Program-made: the position numbers and the translations under genes
Notes under the pieces: generated by a model
Database searches by the model: none
Told to the model about the DNA's origin: nothing
What the model saw: only the letters and a program-made list of their open reading frames with translations
In this document: positions 12,302 through 24,765 of the stretch, piece by piece
Layout: every line of letters begins with the position of its first letter
How positions within the stretch are numbered: the stretch's first letter is position 1
Assembly (NCBI RefSeq): GCF_932276165.1
Contig: NC_063998.1
Coordinates: forward strand, 198,501-262,500
Direction of reading: 5' to 3'
Length of the DNA: 64,000 nt
Origin: Plutella xylostella
Taxonomy: Eukaryota; Arthropoda; Insecta; Lepidoptera; Plutellidae

Positions 12302-12540
12302 AGACGACCGAATGGCGTAGTGGTTAGTGACCCTGACTACTGAGCCGAAGGTTCCGGGTTCAATTCCCGGCTGGGGCAGATATTTGTTTAGACAAAGATA
12401 TTTGTTCTCGGGTCTTGGATGTGCCCGTAAAATGGCAAGAGACCCGCCCCCTATTACATTGGGACTAACATAACACTCTGGCGAAAAGTGGTTACAGCAA
12501 TGCACCTCTGCCTACCCCGCAATGGAGAACATTAGTACAA
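12302..12540 (+). mobile_element. tRNA-derived SINE
   Basis: The RNA polymerase III A box (TGGCGTAGTGG, 12313-12323) and B box (GGGTTCAATTCCCGG, about 12357-12371) are correctly spaced. They are followed by the family word CTGGGGCAGATATTTGTTTAGAC and a body that ends in a GTGTGTGTGT run near 12550. It is the best-preserved SINE head in the window. Confidence 0.75.
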
Positions 12541-15500
12541 GGCGTGAGTGTGTGTGTGTACCTATATAGTTTATATGATTTTACAACGAATTTAGAAAAT
12601 CTTTCTTTCCTATCTGAGTGCTTTATCATAATATAATAATTATTATCATCATCATAATCAGGATCAACAGATTGACACGAGTAACTATAGACGGGTTCAC
12701 CCTTGTTTTACTGAAACTGTTTGATGGTAAACAAAAACCATGTCTAGTGTCGGGTAGCAAGTAATAAAGTAAAGTAGTGGGGTAAAGTGGTAGTACGGTC
12801 ACTGTGCGTTCCACGAACAACTTTACAACTATTTTGGCTTTGGTTTAAACTGAAGTGGATAAGTAGTTCATAATAAATATGTATCCTTGTTCGGAATTAT
12901 GCTCTTTTTATTCAAAATCTGACAAAAAATTGTTTCATTGATAAGATGACATAGAGCCAAGTTATCCGTGATTTTTGGCTAAATACACATGGATTTAAAT
13001 CACTTTACAATAAAATAGGAATTCAAACCCTTGGTAAAAACACGAGAACGAGGTCATGACAAGATGTCAGGGAATCTGTGCTAAATAACCATGTTGTAAG
13101 TGTTGTAACTTGCACCCGACCCCGCTACTGAGTACTGGAGGGTTACTCTATACTGACGAATAACGAACTTACAACAGCTTTCGTGCAATGAGCACGTTTA
13201 AGATAACGAGATAGAGATGTGGTTCACGCAGCAGCGCCCGAAACTTATAGTTTTTGGTAATAAATAGAGTAACCCCCTGACGTGGGCCGAGCGAGGGTCT
13301 GAGCAATATGGGACTAATTAGGCATAAGTACTCGGAATGTAAACTCTTGTCACGTTACGACCCCCGCATAGCTACTTGTCGTATACTATATAAGTATACG
13401 AATGTACGTAACAGTCACACAACTAGGATTTTTAATAGAGAATTCTTTAAAATAACTTTTAGAAATTTAGTCTGGAGAGTCTAATATAGCAGAACGAACA
13501 AAAAGCAGAATCGCGACTGTTTCTGAAAATTTGTATACTTAAAGTTAAAGGAATAGTTCGCTGATGATATAGTAAGTACGACTCTGCATAGTCTAACCCT
13601 GTATTTTATGCTGCATCCGTACAAAAACATATATGAGTAGACTGACATGTCATATTTATTTTGTAAACTTTATTACGTAAAATCTCTATAATTCGAACTA
13701 TTTCTCTCTTCATGAGCCTGCAGTGTGCCGCAAACACTACAGAGCCCACAGTCCACAGCACAGTCATACTCTAATTGTATTCCACATGCAAGATTGGGAG
13801 TTTAGACCTTCAGTGGATATGCACAAAGGCTTCAATTGAATGAGCGAGGTGCAGGGACGAACTGTCTCAGACGGAACAATAGAATTGTCTTTCTCTCACA
13901 ACTGAACAAAGTCCAAGAGTTCCTTTGATGATTAGCCATGTTGGAGCCGGCTACAGTGAAATATTTTGACTTATTTTAAAACGAATAGTAAATCACAAGC
14001 AGAATGAAACTCATAAAGGTATGCGACAAATGGTTGAAAATTAAAGCACAGAAAATTATACTTGCATTCCGATAAATCCTTTCATATTCTTCTGTTTGCA
14101 TTGGCTTTCAAAAACTGAAGTCAAAAGTATTGTAATAAACAAATCCTTCATGACGTCAACCATGTTGATGATGATGATTGATTGATGAGTTCATGGAAAA
14201 TAAAAAGTGGTTGTTTTTTCATTAATTTTGAATATAAAGCTACCTATACTACTCGTAGCTAACCTAACTCGGTTAAAATTTAGTAACATACGTAGAATAC
14301 TGAGGTAGTAAAAATAGAATATAATATAACGGACGATTTCCACCTTCAAATATGCTTCATTTTTTTTTTTTTATAAAGTTTATTCATATATTTTTCTTAA
14401 TTGGTATTACAATTTAGGTCTGCCAAACTGCGCAGCAGTTTGATGGCGGACATAGCACTCTCTTAATACAATAAAATAGGCAATTATTAATACTTTAGGT
14501 ACTTACATATCTATGTTTATATAAGGTGAGGTACACATTATCATATCTGATCTGAACAACAGTAAGTCAGAGAACACAAAGATGCAGTAATAATTTTGAC
14601 TTTGAAACAGTGAAGACGGTAAGTAGGTAGATAACCGGACTTGACATCGTAAGTTAACTTAATATCAGGTAAGTAATATTATCGACAAATTAATCTAGTA
14701 CTTTTAGGTATATAATAAAGTACTTAAATAATACCAATGAATTAGACCCTTAGCGAGTTAACTGTCTCTAGCAACCTCTTCGGTGTAACAGCCACGAGAA
14801 TAATATGTGCATAAATTATAGCTATCCATCAAAAGAACCACACAAACACACGTACTTTTTAAAAATATACTAAAGCGTACTAAGTAAATTTAATTTTGAA
14901 GAAGGATTATGACTTTCACTGGCAGCACTAAATAAACGCCAAAGACGAGAGACAAGGTTAATAACGCGCATAAATTGTGAATGAAAACAGAGAAATTAGA
15001 GACGAATAAAGTCAGAAACGTCGGAACAAATGAAGTTGCGTCCTCCGGGCCTCCATTAGATTAGATCAGGGGCAAGTGCCTATTGTCCTAATTAGCCAAT
15101 ACATTTAAGGACCTTATTGGGTATGGTCGGTCCTGGACTTTATTATTATAATATTTGTTAATTACTACGCCCACTTAGGCAAAGTTCGATCATTACCGTT
15201 ACGAAGGATTATACCTGAGAGTGTAGGTACTGCGGATTAGTTCGCTGAAACGCGTTTAGAAGAAGTTTAATTTGACCGTACTCGGTGAATTCTAATGAAA
15301 ACATTACCGTTATGACTGTTTTTCAAGATCATTAACTATCTATGACAATTACTTTTAACAAAAACTTATTGAACTGGAAAACACAGGTCAAAATACTCAT
15401 AACACCCTACAGTTTTTTGTGAATTTTTGTATTGGTAATAAAGTAAGTTTCTACATTAGAATTTACTGCAAAAACAAAACATAAGTAGGTAGGTACTTCA

Positions 15501-15957
15501 ATTATTATCTATCGAGCAAAATAATGTTGCTTTATTGAAACACAAACCCAAAACTGTCGTTAAGCTAAGTCCAATTCAATGTACCTATTTGAATTATCTT
15601 TTTGTGAAGAAGTTATTTTAGTATCATTATTTGGGTTGAATCACTGGGTACCGATGGGTTCGAACATTATTTCCTCTGCCTCGTATATTTGTCGGCGTTC
15701 CTAGAAACGTTGACGCTGGGACTTTTACTGAACTTGACTTCCATTAATTCTCTCCCCATTTCTAACCTTGATGTGGCTTGGTGTCCGAGTCCAACAGACG
15801 TAGACAGTTTTATCATTTATGGGTTTAAGTACTTATACATGATTGATGATTAGTAATTGGATGATACGGATATTATTGATAACTACCACGTAACTGTAAG
15901 TGCTTAAATATTTATTTATTATTGTATAACATTGATTATCTTAAATTCATATTAAAA
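12541..15957. other. Intergenic DNA between the SINE and the acyl-CoA ligase gene
   Basis: I see no gene. The stretch contains AT-rich DNA, an ATC/ATG-rich patch near 14160 and a LINE-like fragment at 14357-14462. The last few hundred bases form the downstream flank of the minus-strand ligase gene. Confidence 0.4.
14357..14462 (-). repeat. Probable LINE 3'-end fragment
   Basis: A run of Ts (poly-A on the minus strand) is followed by AATAAA-type sequence and by GGTCTGCCAAACTGCGCAGCAGTTTGATGG, which contains the inverted repeat CAAACTGC/GCAGTTTG. A poly-A tail next to a structured element is typical of retroposed 3' ends. The family was not identified. Confidence 0.4.
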
Positions 15958-18900
15958 CTAACAATACTTCTCTTTCAGAACCCTTCTCAGAATTTTCCCA
16001 GACGGATTTTTAGGAATAGCATCTAGAAATTCTACGTCATTGATTCTTTTGTACTCAGCTACTCTTTCCTTGACGAAGTTGATGATTTCTTCCTTCTCCA
16101 GTGCATGTCCGTCTTTGACAACTACAAAAGCTTTGGGAACTTCCCCGTGTCTATGGTCAGGGGCCCCCACTACGGCTGCGTCTAATATTTTCGGATGCTC
16201 CTTGAGAACCGACTCTAATTCTGCAGGTGGTACTTGGAACCCTTTTACCTGAACAAAAAACTTAAATTAATGTACGATAAGTTCAATAAATTTTGGACTT
16301 AATATGTTTGCATTTGTTTAAATCTATTTATCTGTGTAGGTCTGCTGTCCGACACCCATTTTACAGTCTCTTCCTAGCTTAGGCTTGGACGGCTTTGTGT
16401 GAGATTTCCCCACACATTATTGTTAGTATACATCATGACTTAAGCAAAACATACCTTGATGAGTTCCTTAAGCCGGTCATGTATGACGAGAGCGCCGTCC
16501 TCGGCTATGCTCGCCTGGTCACCCGTCTTGAACCAGCCGTCCGCTGTGATGGCGTCTCTCGTCGCTTCTTCATTGTTCTTGTAGCCCTTCATCACCTGAG
16601 GACCCTTCACTAGCAATTCACCTACCTGTTGGTTAATAAAATTATTGGTATTTTTTCCATGAACAAAATTTGGTAAAAGTTTAAAAATAAGTTGCAGCCC
16701 TTCTGCTCGGTACAACGATGATTTAAGAAAGATATTATTATACAGAAGTGGCTGAAAGAGAAAGGTCAAGGACAGAGTGTCCTGGTGCTCTTCGAGAGAG
16801 GCCTTATCAGTAGTTGACAAATACATATTGGCATGATGATGATAATGCCACAAAGTATCTTTCAACTAACCATTCATAATCGTACGAAATTGTAAAACAT
16901 CTCACCAGATTAGGTCCGAGATTGTTCATCTGCTCGTCGACGACCCGGAGCTTGGTGCCGGCGACCGCGAACCCGACGGACCTGTAGTTGTCCGTGCGCC
17001 GCGTCATGGACGACACGAGCGGGGACGTCTCCGTCAGCCCGTAGCCTTGCAGGAAGTCCAGCTTGCGCTGATAAGTAACGATTTTTACTTTAGGTAGGTA
17101 CTTACAATAGTTACAATACAATACACTGTCTTTATTTGTACCAAGAATAAAAGAGGCAGAATTGCAGAGGCAGCCTTATTGTTTCTAGCAATCTTTACCA
17201 GCCAGACCTTTGGATGATAGTTTGAGAGTAAAATAATATGGCTGTCATGAATAAGCTAATTTTATTATTAATTGATTATATGCATGTCTTTTTTCCTTGG
17301 TGGTAGGTTTCTACCTATATAATTTGTAATATTTGTACAATAAAGAGTTAAATAAATAAATAAATAAATAATTCCTTGTTTAACCTTAGATACTCGTATA
17401 ACCAGACAGTTAAGTAACAAGAGCATTTAGATTCTCATCATCATCATCATCATCAGGTCCTGCGATCCCTAATCAGGGACATAGGGCTCGAAGTGTAGAT
17501 TTCCACTTTGACCGGTCCTGTGCCACGCCTTCGACTTCGTGCCAGCTCATGCCGAGGGCGGCTGCCTCCTGCACGACAGTGCGACGCCACGTGGTTTTGG
17601 CCGTCCCCTCTTTCGCTTGCCAGATGCAGCCCACTTTGTCAGGGTTATTTTGGGTGGATGGTCTTCGGATCTCCGCAGCGTATGGCCAATCCAGCTCCAC
17701 TTCTTAAGCCGGATTTCCGAGTCAATTCTCCTCTGGTTGGTCAGTCTCCATAACTCCGTATTCGAGATGGTTCGCGGCCAGAATACCTTTAGTATCTGTC
17801 TAAGGCATTTGTTGACAAACACTTGTAGCCTTCTTGTTAGGTCATCTGTTACAAACCACGTTTCGCAACCATATAGGAGTACTGACTTGACGTTTGACTC
17901 GAAAATCCGAACTTTAGTGCGGCGAGCGATGACGGAGGAGTCCCAGACGGGCTTGAGCTGCGCAAAGGCTGACCGGGCCTTGTTGATGCGGGCGTCGATG
18001 TCGGCCTCGGTTCCGCCGTGTGGGTCCACGACGCTGCTGAGGTACGTGAATTTGTTCACCCTCTCCACGGCCTCCCCGTTTACATGCACGGCGCAATCAT
18101 CCGACGTGTTGAGGCGCATCTCTTTAGTTTTGGAGCAGTTTATGCGTAGTCCATCCTTTTCTGCTTCTCTGGCGAGGTCGTCAATTTTGGACTGCAGGTG
18201 TTGGCGTTTAGTCGATAGCAGACAAAGATCGTCTGCAAAGTCGATGTCCTCTAATTGCTGTTCCTGTGTCCATGGCAGACCTCTCTGCGATTCGCATGTG
18301 GCTCTACGCATTACGTCGTCTAGAACCGTTATAAAGAGGAGGGGTGATAGTAAACAGCCTTGTTTGACGCCCTCGGTGACAGGTATAGGTTCAGTGAGCT
18401 CGCCACAGTGCAGAACTCTGCATGAGGAACCTGTGTATAGGCATCGTATCATCGATATGATTTTCTCCGGGATACCTTTCCTCTATAAGATTTTCCAGAT
18501 GCTAGACCACTTCACTCTGTCGAACGCTTTTTCAAAGTCTACGAAGAGAGTAAACACTTCGCACTGCATTTCGCTGCACTGTTCCAGAACTGTACGTAAC
18601 AGGTTTATTTGGTCGGTACGATCGACCTGCCCTGAAACCAGCTTGCTCCTTGCGCAGTCCTTCGTCAATAGGAGCCGCCATACGGTGCAATAGCACCTTG
18701 CACAGTTACTCAGGTCCCCTTTCTTGGGCAGTTTTATAATCAGGCCTTCTTTCCAACTTTCTGGCACCTCTTCTTTCTCCCAGATCTTTTGGAAGAGCGA
18801 AAACAGGACATCAGCAGACACATCAGCATTCGCTTTAAAAGCTTCTACTGGAATTCCGTAATTGCCTGGTGCTTTGCCATTCTTCAGTGATTGTATCGCT

Positions 18901-21796
18901 CTTGCTATTTCAATCTTCGTAGGTGGCCTTGTGTCAATGTTGAGTAGTGCCTGAGATTCCTCTGCCTCGCTTTCAACAGATGAGCCTGGAGCTTTGAAGA
19001 CTTCGGAGAAGTGCTCGTACCATCTGGATAGCTGGTCCTTAACTGTGACTAGGAGATGTCCGTCTCTGCCTCTAATGGGTTTTGTGACTATAGGTTTACT
19101 GCATAACTGTTTCGCGGCTCTATACAGTTCTTTCATATTCCCTGTTGACGCAGCGGCTTGTGCTCTTCGTGATATGCCATCGGCCCAGGAACGCTTGTCT
19201 TTCTTCAGACTGCGTTTGATATCTCTTTCACACAGGAAATATTCGTATGCCAGGGACTCTTACACATGATAGTCAGTTTCGGCATTTAGACTAGCCTTGA
19301 TGGACTTTCTTACAGCTATCTTGTTCCAAGTCTCCCTTGACATCCACTCTTTTTTGGAATGTTCCCTGTAGCCCATCAATTCCTGGCAGCAATTCTGAAG
19401 TGTGTCCTTGACGTGTTCCCAGTGAGTTTCTAGCGTGGAGTCCTCCACATTGAGCTGATGGTACCTGTTGTGTAATTCGACACTGAATGATCTCCTGTTA
19501 TCGGCATCCTGTAGCTTTGTGATGTCATAGCGTTTCGAGGGGGCTTTTGCTCTTGTTTGGACCCTTGCTATTTTGAGGTGGATTTTCGCGACTACTAGGT
19601 GATGATCACTGTTGACGTCTGCTCCTCTTTTGTTCCTTACGTCTTGTAGTGAGTGCCTCCACTTTCGACTGATCATGACATGGTTAATTTGGTTCTCTGT
19701 TTTGCGGTCCGGAGAGACCCAGGTGACCTTGTGGCAGTTTTTATGTGGGAATATAGACCCACCAATGACGAAGTCGTTCTGACAGCAGAAGTCAATCAGC
19801 ATGTTTCCATTTTCAGTTCTTTGGCCAATGGCATGTTTGCCTAGCCAAGATTCTATACCTTGGTTATCGCTCCCGAGTTGCGCGTTGTAGTCACCAATAC
19901 ATATCACTATGTCTTGTTTCTTGACAGAACGTAATGTTGTTGTAAGCTGGTTGTAGAATGCTTCCTTCTTCTCCAAGTCCGCCTGATTAGTTGGTGCATA
20001 GCACTGGATCACGCATTTAGATTCTACATGTACTTAATTATTATAGTTATGTAGGTACTAACCTCAGCTTTAGCGAATAGTTTCTCAACATCAGCCAGCG
20101 GGAGCGGGGCCGCGGCGCACATCAACATGTCCACGTGAGACAAGTGGTGAGCGTTCACGGCGGGGCTCGACGCCATGAACAACACTGGAAGATAGAATTT
20201 GCATTAAAACAAAATCTGCTGCCGCTGCACGGGTTCGCTATCGCGTCACGATATATATGGATTCGCCATAAATACGAGACGTTGATGTTATTGGAGGAAC
20301 GCACGTTTAACAAGTTTATCGACGTCAATAACGAACCCGTGTAACGTATAATTAAGGAAGTACGTAAATAAATATAATACGTCTTACCGATAGGCGGGGC
20401 AGCATAAAACAAAGATATCTTATGTTTTTCCAAAACGTTGAGAAACGTACTGCCCTGAAACTTTGGAACAGTTACTAATTGTGATCCAATAGATAACTTG
20501 TGTAGCATCAGAATAGTCAATCCATAAATGTGAAACAATGGAAGAACTACTAAAGTCTTGTCTTGGTAGGATTCTGAAATCAAATTCTTTATATTATTAT
20601 CATAATTTATATTCAATAGCAATAGTATTAAATAAAGTGTATCTTTCCGTTAACAATACTTACTAGAAGTGTCTCTATACTGTTTAATTTTCTCATCCTC
20701 TTGTTGTTCGAGGTTAGCTATTATATTTCTATTCGTGATTTGCACCCCTTTAGGTAGCCCCGTAGTACCACTGGAGTATGGGAGGAAACAAACGTCTTCT
20801 GTTTTAATATTTACTTCTTTTAAAATACTAGTATCTATTAAATTGTCTTCAATGAGATCATTTAATGAGGCAGCTCCTGTCGGTAAATTTTCATTGCTTT
20901 CTGTAACGCATATTACAGGTATCTTTGTTTTATTTATATTCATAGCTTCATAAACTACCTTCGCTGTTTCAGGTATAGTTATCACAAGTTTTGCATCAGA
21001 CAGTGATAGTTGTCTAGATACTTCATCTGAAATCATAAATTAGGAATCACATTTATAACGATAATTTCAGTGGTTACCACAGTCGTAAACATTAGCAAAA
21101 TTATGCTTACGAGCAGTGTAAATAGGGTTCAACGTAGTGACCACAGCCCCGGCCTGTAGCACTCCAAACACGGCGACGGGGAACTCGGGGAGGTTGGGGA
21201 GCATCACGCAGATGACGTCATGATCCCTGATCTTGTAGTGACGGCGCAGTCTGGTGGCCAAGTTGCGGGAGTACTTGTACACTTCGTGGTAGCTGTACGA
21301 GCGACCGGTAAACCCGCATACCTGGAAATAATGGATTATTAAAGATACAAAGATGAACAGTAATTCTATTGAATGCTGTAGGATGAAATATTAAAACTAA
21401 ATTGAATAGAAAGAAACAAAAGAAAATGTTGAACCAGTCACAACCACTTATAGGAAACCAAGGCTAAGCACAGGCGGCTTACCGCATTACTGACTAGAGA
21501 GCTATTATTAAAGTGGAAAAATAGCTTTATGGATTTCAGATGATGATATAAAAACATACATTTATGTGATTAAATAAATAGTAACTTAGACTTACAACAG
21601 CAGTCTTATCAGCCCACTTCTCAATATTCTGGAAGATGTGTTCACAGGTGGAGACGTTGGGGATCTCAATGTCTTTGAAGGTGGACTTGACGACCAGGTC
21701 TGGGGTCCATGCACTCATGTTTCTTGAGATATTCTTGAGGTTATCTCTTTGCATCACGAGCCTTCTAGTACTTCTACACAACAGTTTCGACGCCAT
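15958..21796 (-). CDS. Acyl-CoA ligase, 4-coumarate:CoA ligase-like / luciferase-like
   Basis: Eight minus-strand exons, in order 21596-21796, 21111-21321, 20664-21026, 20388-20573, 20063-20184, 16906-17067, 16455-16625 and 15958-16248, all with GT-AG borders and matching phases, encode 568 residues. The enzyme would adenylate a carboxylic acid with ATP and transfer it to CoA. Visible motifs: AMP-binding loop [10 protein letters not shown] (222-231), YGLTETSP (370-377), GWFKTGD (445-451), hinge HDRLKELIK (464-472) and NPSGKILRR (553-561), where Lys557 is the catalytic lysine. Length is normal for the family. The N-terminus ([16 protein letters not shown]) is Arg-rich with no acidic residue before Asp18, like a mitochondrial presequence. 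The C-terminus EKYC is not a peroxisomal SKL signal, unlike firefly luciferase. Substrate is unknown; a medium- or long-chain fatty acid is plausible. A LINE lies in intron 5. Confidence 0.9.
16262..16430 (+). repeat. SINE tail fragment in ligase intron 7
   Basis: CTGCTGTCCGACACCCATTT and GTGTGAGATTTCCCCACACATTAT match the body and tail of the SINEs at 7455-7628 and 7990-8035. The tRNA-like head is absent. It fills most of the 206-bp intron between exons 7 and 8. Confidence 0.55.
17473..19136 (-). pseudogene. LINE reverse transcriptase, broken
   Basis: Pieces of an RTE-like reverse transcriptase follow one another: [25 protein letters not shown], an in-frame TAG near 18480, then [24 protein letters not shown] (the catalytic FADD box) and the clade-typical SWIGHTLRR / GRP tail, with a frameshift near 17595 before [15 protein letters not shown]. 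The palm between KGDL and TDQINLL also looks shortened. Stop, frameshift and internal loss show that it cannot work. Confidence 0.8.
19260..20012 (-). pseudogene. LINE APE-type endonuclease domain (partial)
   Basis: The open frame of 250 codons starts at the TSD border and reads IQCYAPTN, then [13 protein letters not shown], then [14 protein letters not shown]. These are the late APE endonuclease motifs, with the GDxNA and SDHxLV catalytic boxes present. The N-terminal catalytic part is lost by truncation. The frame ends at 19260, where an indel or substitution separates it from the reverse transcriptase frame, so this is a dead copy. Confidence 0.8.
20227..20341. mobile_element. Small inverted-repeat element in ligase intron 4
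   Basis: CACGGGTTCGCTATCG at 20228-20243 pairs with CAATAACGAACCCGTG at 20326-20341, with two mismatches. The roughly 115-bp unit fills over half of the 203-bp intron between exons 4 and 5. It is probably a mini-MITE; no clear TSD was seen. Confidence 0.45.
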
Positions 21797-23814
21797 ATTT
21801 TTTCTGTAAAGATTTTTTATTGGAATAAAAATATGTGCAATTTTTTATTCCAGAGAAGGTTAGTCATGTTTGTTACGATGGTTTTTTAAAGTGTGTTTTT
21901 TTATTATTAATGTTTTAGTTTCTTACCAGATTTGCTAGTTGTACTTAATAATGTTTTTTTTTCTTTAGACGCCGGACGGTTATAAGGGAGATACCTAATT
22001 ATTTTACGAAGAACAAATTAATTATTAAGGAAAGTCAACATGCCAAGGCAAACTAAGTACTGTTTCTTATTTTTTTTTTGTAAGTTATGTAAAATATTAT
22101 CAGAGAAACATTATGTATCGTTCCATCTCATTTATCGCACAACATTTTTAATCGTTATTACCGGTAAAAATTATTAACTCAAATAATCATGGTTAGCTTC
22201 AAATATCTACGATATTTTGAAGATAATATTGATTAGATTGTCATAAAATGTTAAAAGAAAATTGATAATTACTAATTGTTATAACCTACATAAACTTATA
22301 TGTTTTATCTAATCTGTCATTAATTAACGTAATTAGTAACTTGTTTATAAACATTTAAAAAGGAAACTACACCCATAAAAAAATTAGGTAATTGATCGCA
22401 TAAAAAATAATTAGAGATTACCTAAATATTTAAACTAATAATTAGAGAGGAAGGCCATTGCCGAAACTAACAAGTTATAACAACTGCAAAACTTCACACC
22501 TTCTTTTTATAATACCAATGAGTATCTGCTTAGGTATGTGTAAATATAAAATTTTAACTCTATGGCATTTTGTAGATTTAACACTAGTAAAATATTTTTT
22601 TTCGGTGATGAGATTCTGTTATGAAATTAAGGTTTAACTTCGTAATTAAATCCTAATCCTAACTTTAATATTATAAATGCGAAAGTAACAGTGCCTGTCT
22701 GTTATTCTTTCACGCCAAAACTACTGAACGGATTTGAATGAAATTTGGTATACAGATAGTCTAGACTCTGAGAAAGGCTATTTATCGCGGTATTCGGCGG
22801 AACAACTCGTAAGTAAATAAATATATTATGGTATGCACCTATACTTACCAGTCGGTGACTAAAATTGTTATTTCAGATAAAATCAGGTACCAAGGTATTT
22901 GCACACGACACAGGTACTTAATCAATAATCTGTATGTCCGATTCGCTGAAGTTATAATACGTTCACTCGACTGTAAATTTTAAGTACATGTATTGACAAC
23001 CGCAAAGGCCACTTGTCTTTTTATTTTAGCTACAAGTTAATATGCTATACTTGACCACATGTAAACCACTTCACAAACAATTGAGAGTCACCGTCACAAT
23101 ACGAAACAACTGTAAAATTTACACGGATATATTATGTTTATTTTACGTAACCAACAGCTAAGAAACACACGGCTGATCACTAAATAGCAGTTTTACAAAC
23201 TAAACACTATTAAAACTCGATCTCCCACCACTCAGTCGCTTCGGTTCTATATCAGGTAGAAAAAAGAAAAAAAGTTGACATTGCTTTAATAGTAGGGATT
23301 GGTTGACCACTTAGTGTTGTGGTGGTGTGTATGTGTGTGCATGTATGTGTTTGTGCAAGTGAGATTAAATTGCCGCAATCATGACGTTGACAGATGATTG
23401 TGACTGATTGTCAGTTGGGTACCGTTGTAATTTTATATTATGCTTGTGCAGGTACCTACTTATATTTTTGTATTTTAACTGAAGTACCTAGGTATATTTT
23501 AAATCTCCGAAGCTATAGCAACACAGGATAACAATGGTTAATAATGAGTTAAATCACTACCGTTACTATTTTAATTGAGGATTACGATATCGATTATGGG
23601 TTCTTTGATATAAACGATTCATTGTGATCATCATCTCATTGTAGTGATAGCGATAGATATATTATTTTTGTAAGACAATACGGCGAGGAGTTCACGCTCT
23701 CTCTCCTAAACCGCTCTTAGTTCCAAAGAACATGCCGAATACAAAACTAGTCGCACACCCAGAAAATTATAATAGTTTTCCAATAAATAATTTACAAAGT
23801 TATTCGCCGTATAT
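21797..23814. other. 5' flank of the acyl-CoA ligase gene
   Basis: The stretch is AT-rich and holds the ligase's promoter and any 5' UTR exon. I could not fix a TATA box or start site. It contains the Helitron-like fragment at 22660-22830 and a GT-rich patch near 23325-23360. Confidence 0.35.
22660..22830 (+). repeat. Helitron-like repeat fragment
   Basis: AATATTATAAATGCGAAAGTAAC and CTTTCACGCCAAAACTACTGAACGGATTTG match the longer copy at 50391-50632. The 3' part (TATCCCGGGATTCCCACGGG and the CTAGT end) is missing here. Assignment to Helitrons rests on recalled similarity to common lepidopteran repeats. Confidence 0.5.
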
Positions 23815-23823
23815 TCCGCCAAC

Positions 23824-24589
23824 GGTTCTACCTTTTTTGGCATAAGATTTATTTGCGTAATCTCGTATTGCATAGTAACGTTTGGTCAAAGTCTCGTTAC
23901 GCCGAAAATCGTATGGCATAAATCTCGTTTAGTAAAAAGTTATTTCGCATAACATTGTTTAGCCTAATAATGGTATGGCCAAATCTTGAATAGCCTAATA
24001 ATGCTATGGCATAGGTTTATTAGGTTTATACAAAGTAATAACATTTGTTTGGCTTTAACTTTGACGGAGCGTCTCCCTACATAGCGCAAACTGGTGCCTT
24101 GTATTGTTTCCGCTGTTTGGAAAACGCTCCGCTCCGCTTCGCTGCGCTCCGCTTTGGTTTTGATGAACATGTGCACCTAACACGCTCCTCCTCGCTTTGC
24201 TCGTCGTCGCACCTATTTTTAGGTTTCGATCTCATGGGGTTTGTAATAATTATATTGGTCGTTAACTTTCGATTTTTTGATCATAAAATATCGTGATTTT
24301 CGGGATGTAGGAGAAAAATACCACAATTTGTACATTTACTACATACTTAATATATTATTTATTAAGATAACATTACGAGAAACAAGATTATACATAGGTA
24401 TAGACGAACATAAATTTGAGCAAACGAAACTTAGGTGTTTAAAGATTGTGCCTAAAGAGTTTTAGACGAAACGAGCCTTATGCCACATAAGTCTTGGCGA
24501 AGTGATGGTTCGGCCAAAAAAGTTTAGACCATACGAGTTATGCGAAATGAGTTTTGGTCAATAAAGATTATGCGAGATGAGCGGAACCC
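23824..24589. mobile_element. 766-bp DNA transposon-like element with subterminal repeat arrays
   Basis: A perfect 9-bp TSD, TCCGCCAAC, lies at 23815-23823 and 24590-24598. The termini form a short imperfect inverted repeat (left GGTTCTACC, right end complement GGGTTCCGC). Inside each end lies a degenerate array of a roughly 20-bp unit built on words such as TATGGCATAA, TTTCGCATAA, TTTAGCCTAA and TATGGCCAAA, in opposite orientation at the two ends. The middle has a CGCTCCGCTCCGCTTCGCTGCG patch. No transposase ORF is present. The TSD length suits hAT- or Mutator-like elements, but the termini do not settle the superfamily. Confidence 0.65.
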
Positions 24590-24765
24590 TCCGCCAACTT
24601 CTACACAGAAGGAAGACTGTTCAAACTCTCAACTCGAACGTTAAAAAGTTTAACTTGTACGATATTTCATAGCGATTATGTTGACGTAGGATACAAAACC
24701 ATACGAGCGAAAAATATGATTTTTTTATACATATTTTTTTATTCACCAAATAAATTATTAGCTTA

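Larger units (their letters stand above)
17436..20012 (-). mobile_element. 5'-truncated RTE-like LINE in ligase intron 5
   Basis: A perfect 13-bp TSD, GCATTTAGATTCT, lies at 17423-17435 and 20013-20025 and bounds a 2577-bp minus-strand insertion. The 3' end is a (TGA)n tail preceded by a conserved segment (CGAGCCCTATGTCCCTGATT on the minus strand) that recurs at 47420-47495. The 5' break falls inside the endonuclease coding region. Since the insertion is intronic and antisense-neutral, in the same direction as the host gene, it must normally be spliced out. Confidence 0.85.

Noticed and set aside
12302..12380. tRNA gene from A and B boxes
   Set aside because: The tRNA-like head continues into a SINE body shared with 7455-7628, and no full cloverleaf forms.
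17539..18693. 384-codon plus-strand ORF
   Set aside because: It is the antisense shadow of the LINE reverse transcriptase, whose motifs are on the minus strand.
23824..24020. CRISPR-like spaced repeats
   Set aside because: The units are degenerate, have no unique spacers and lie inside a TSD-bounded eukaryotic transposon.
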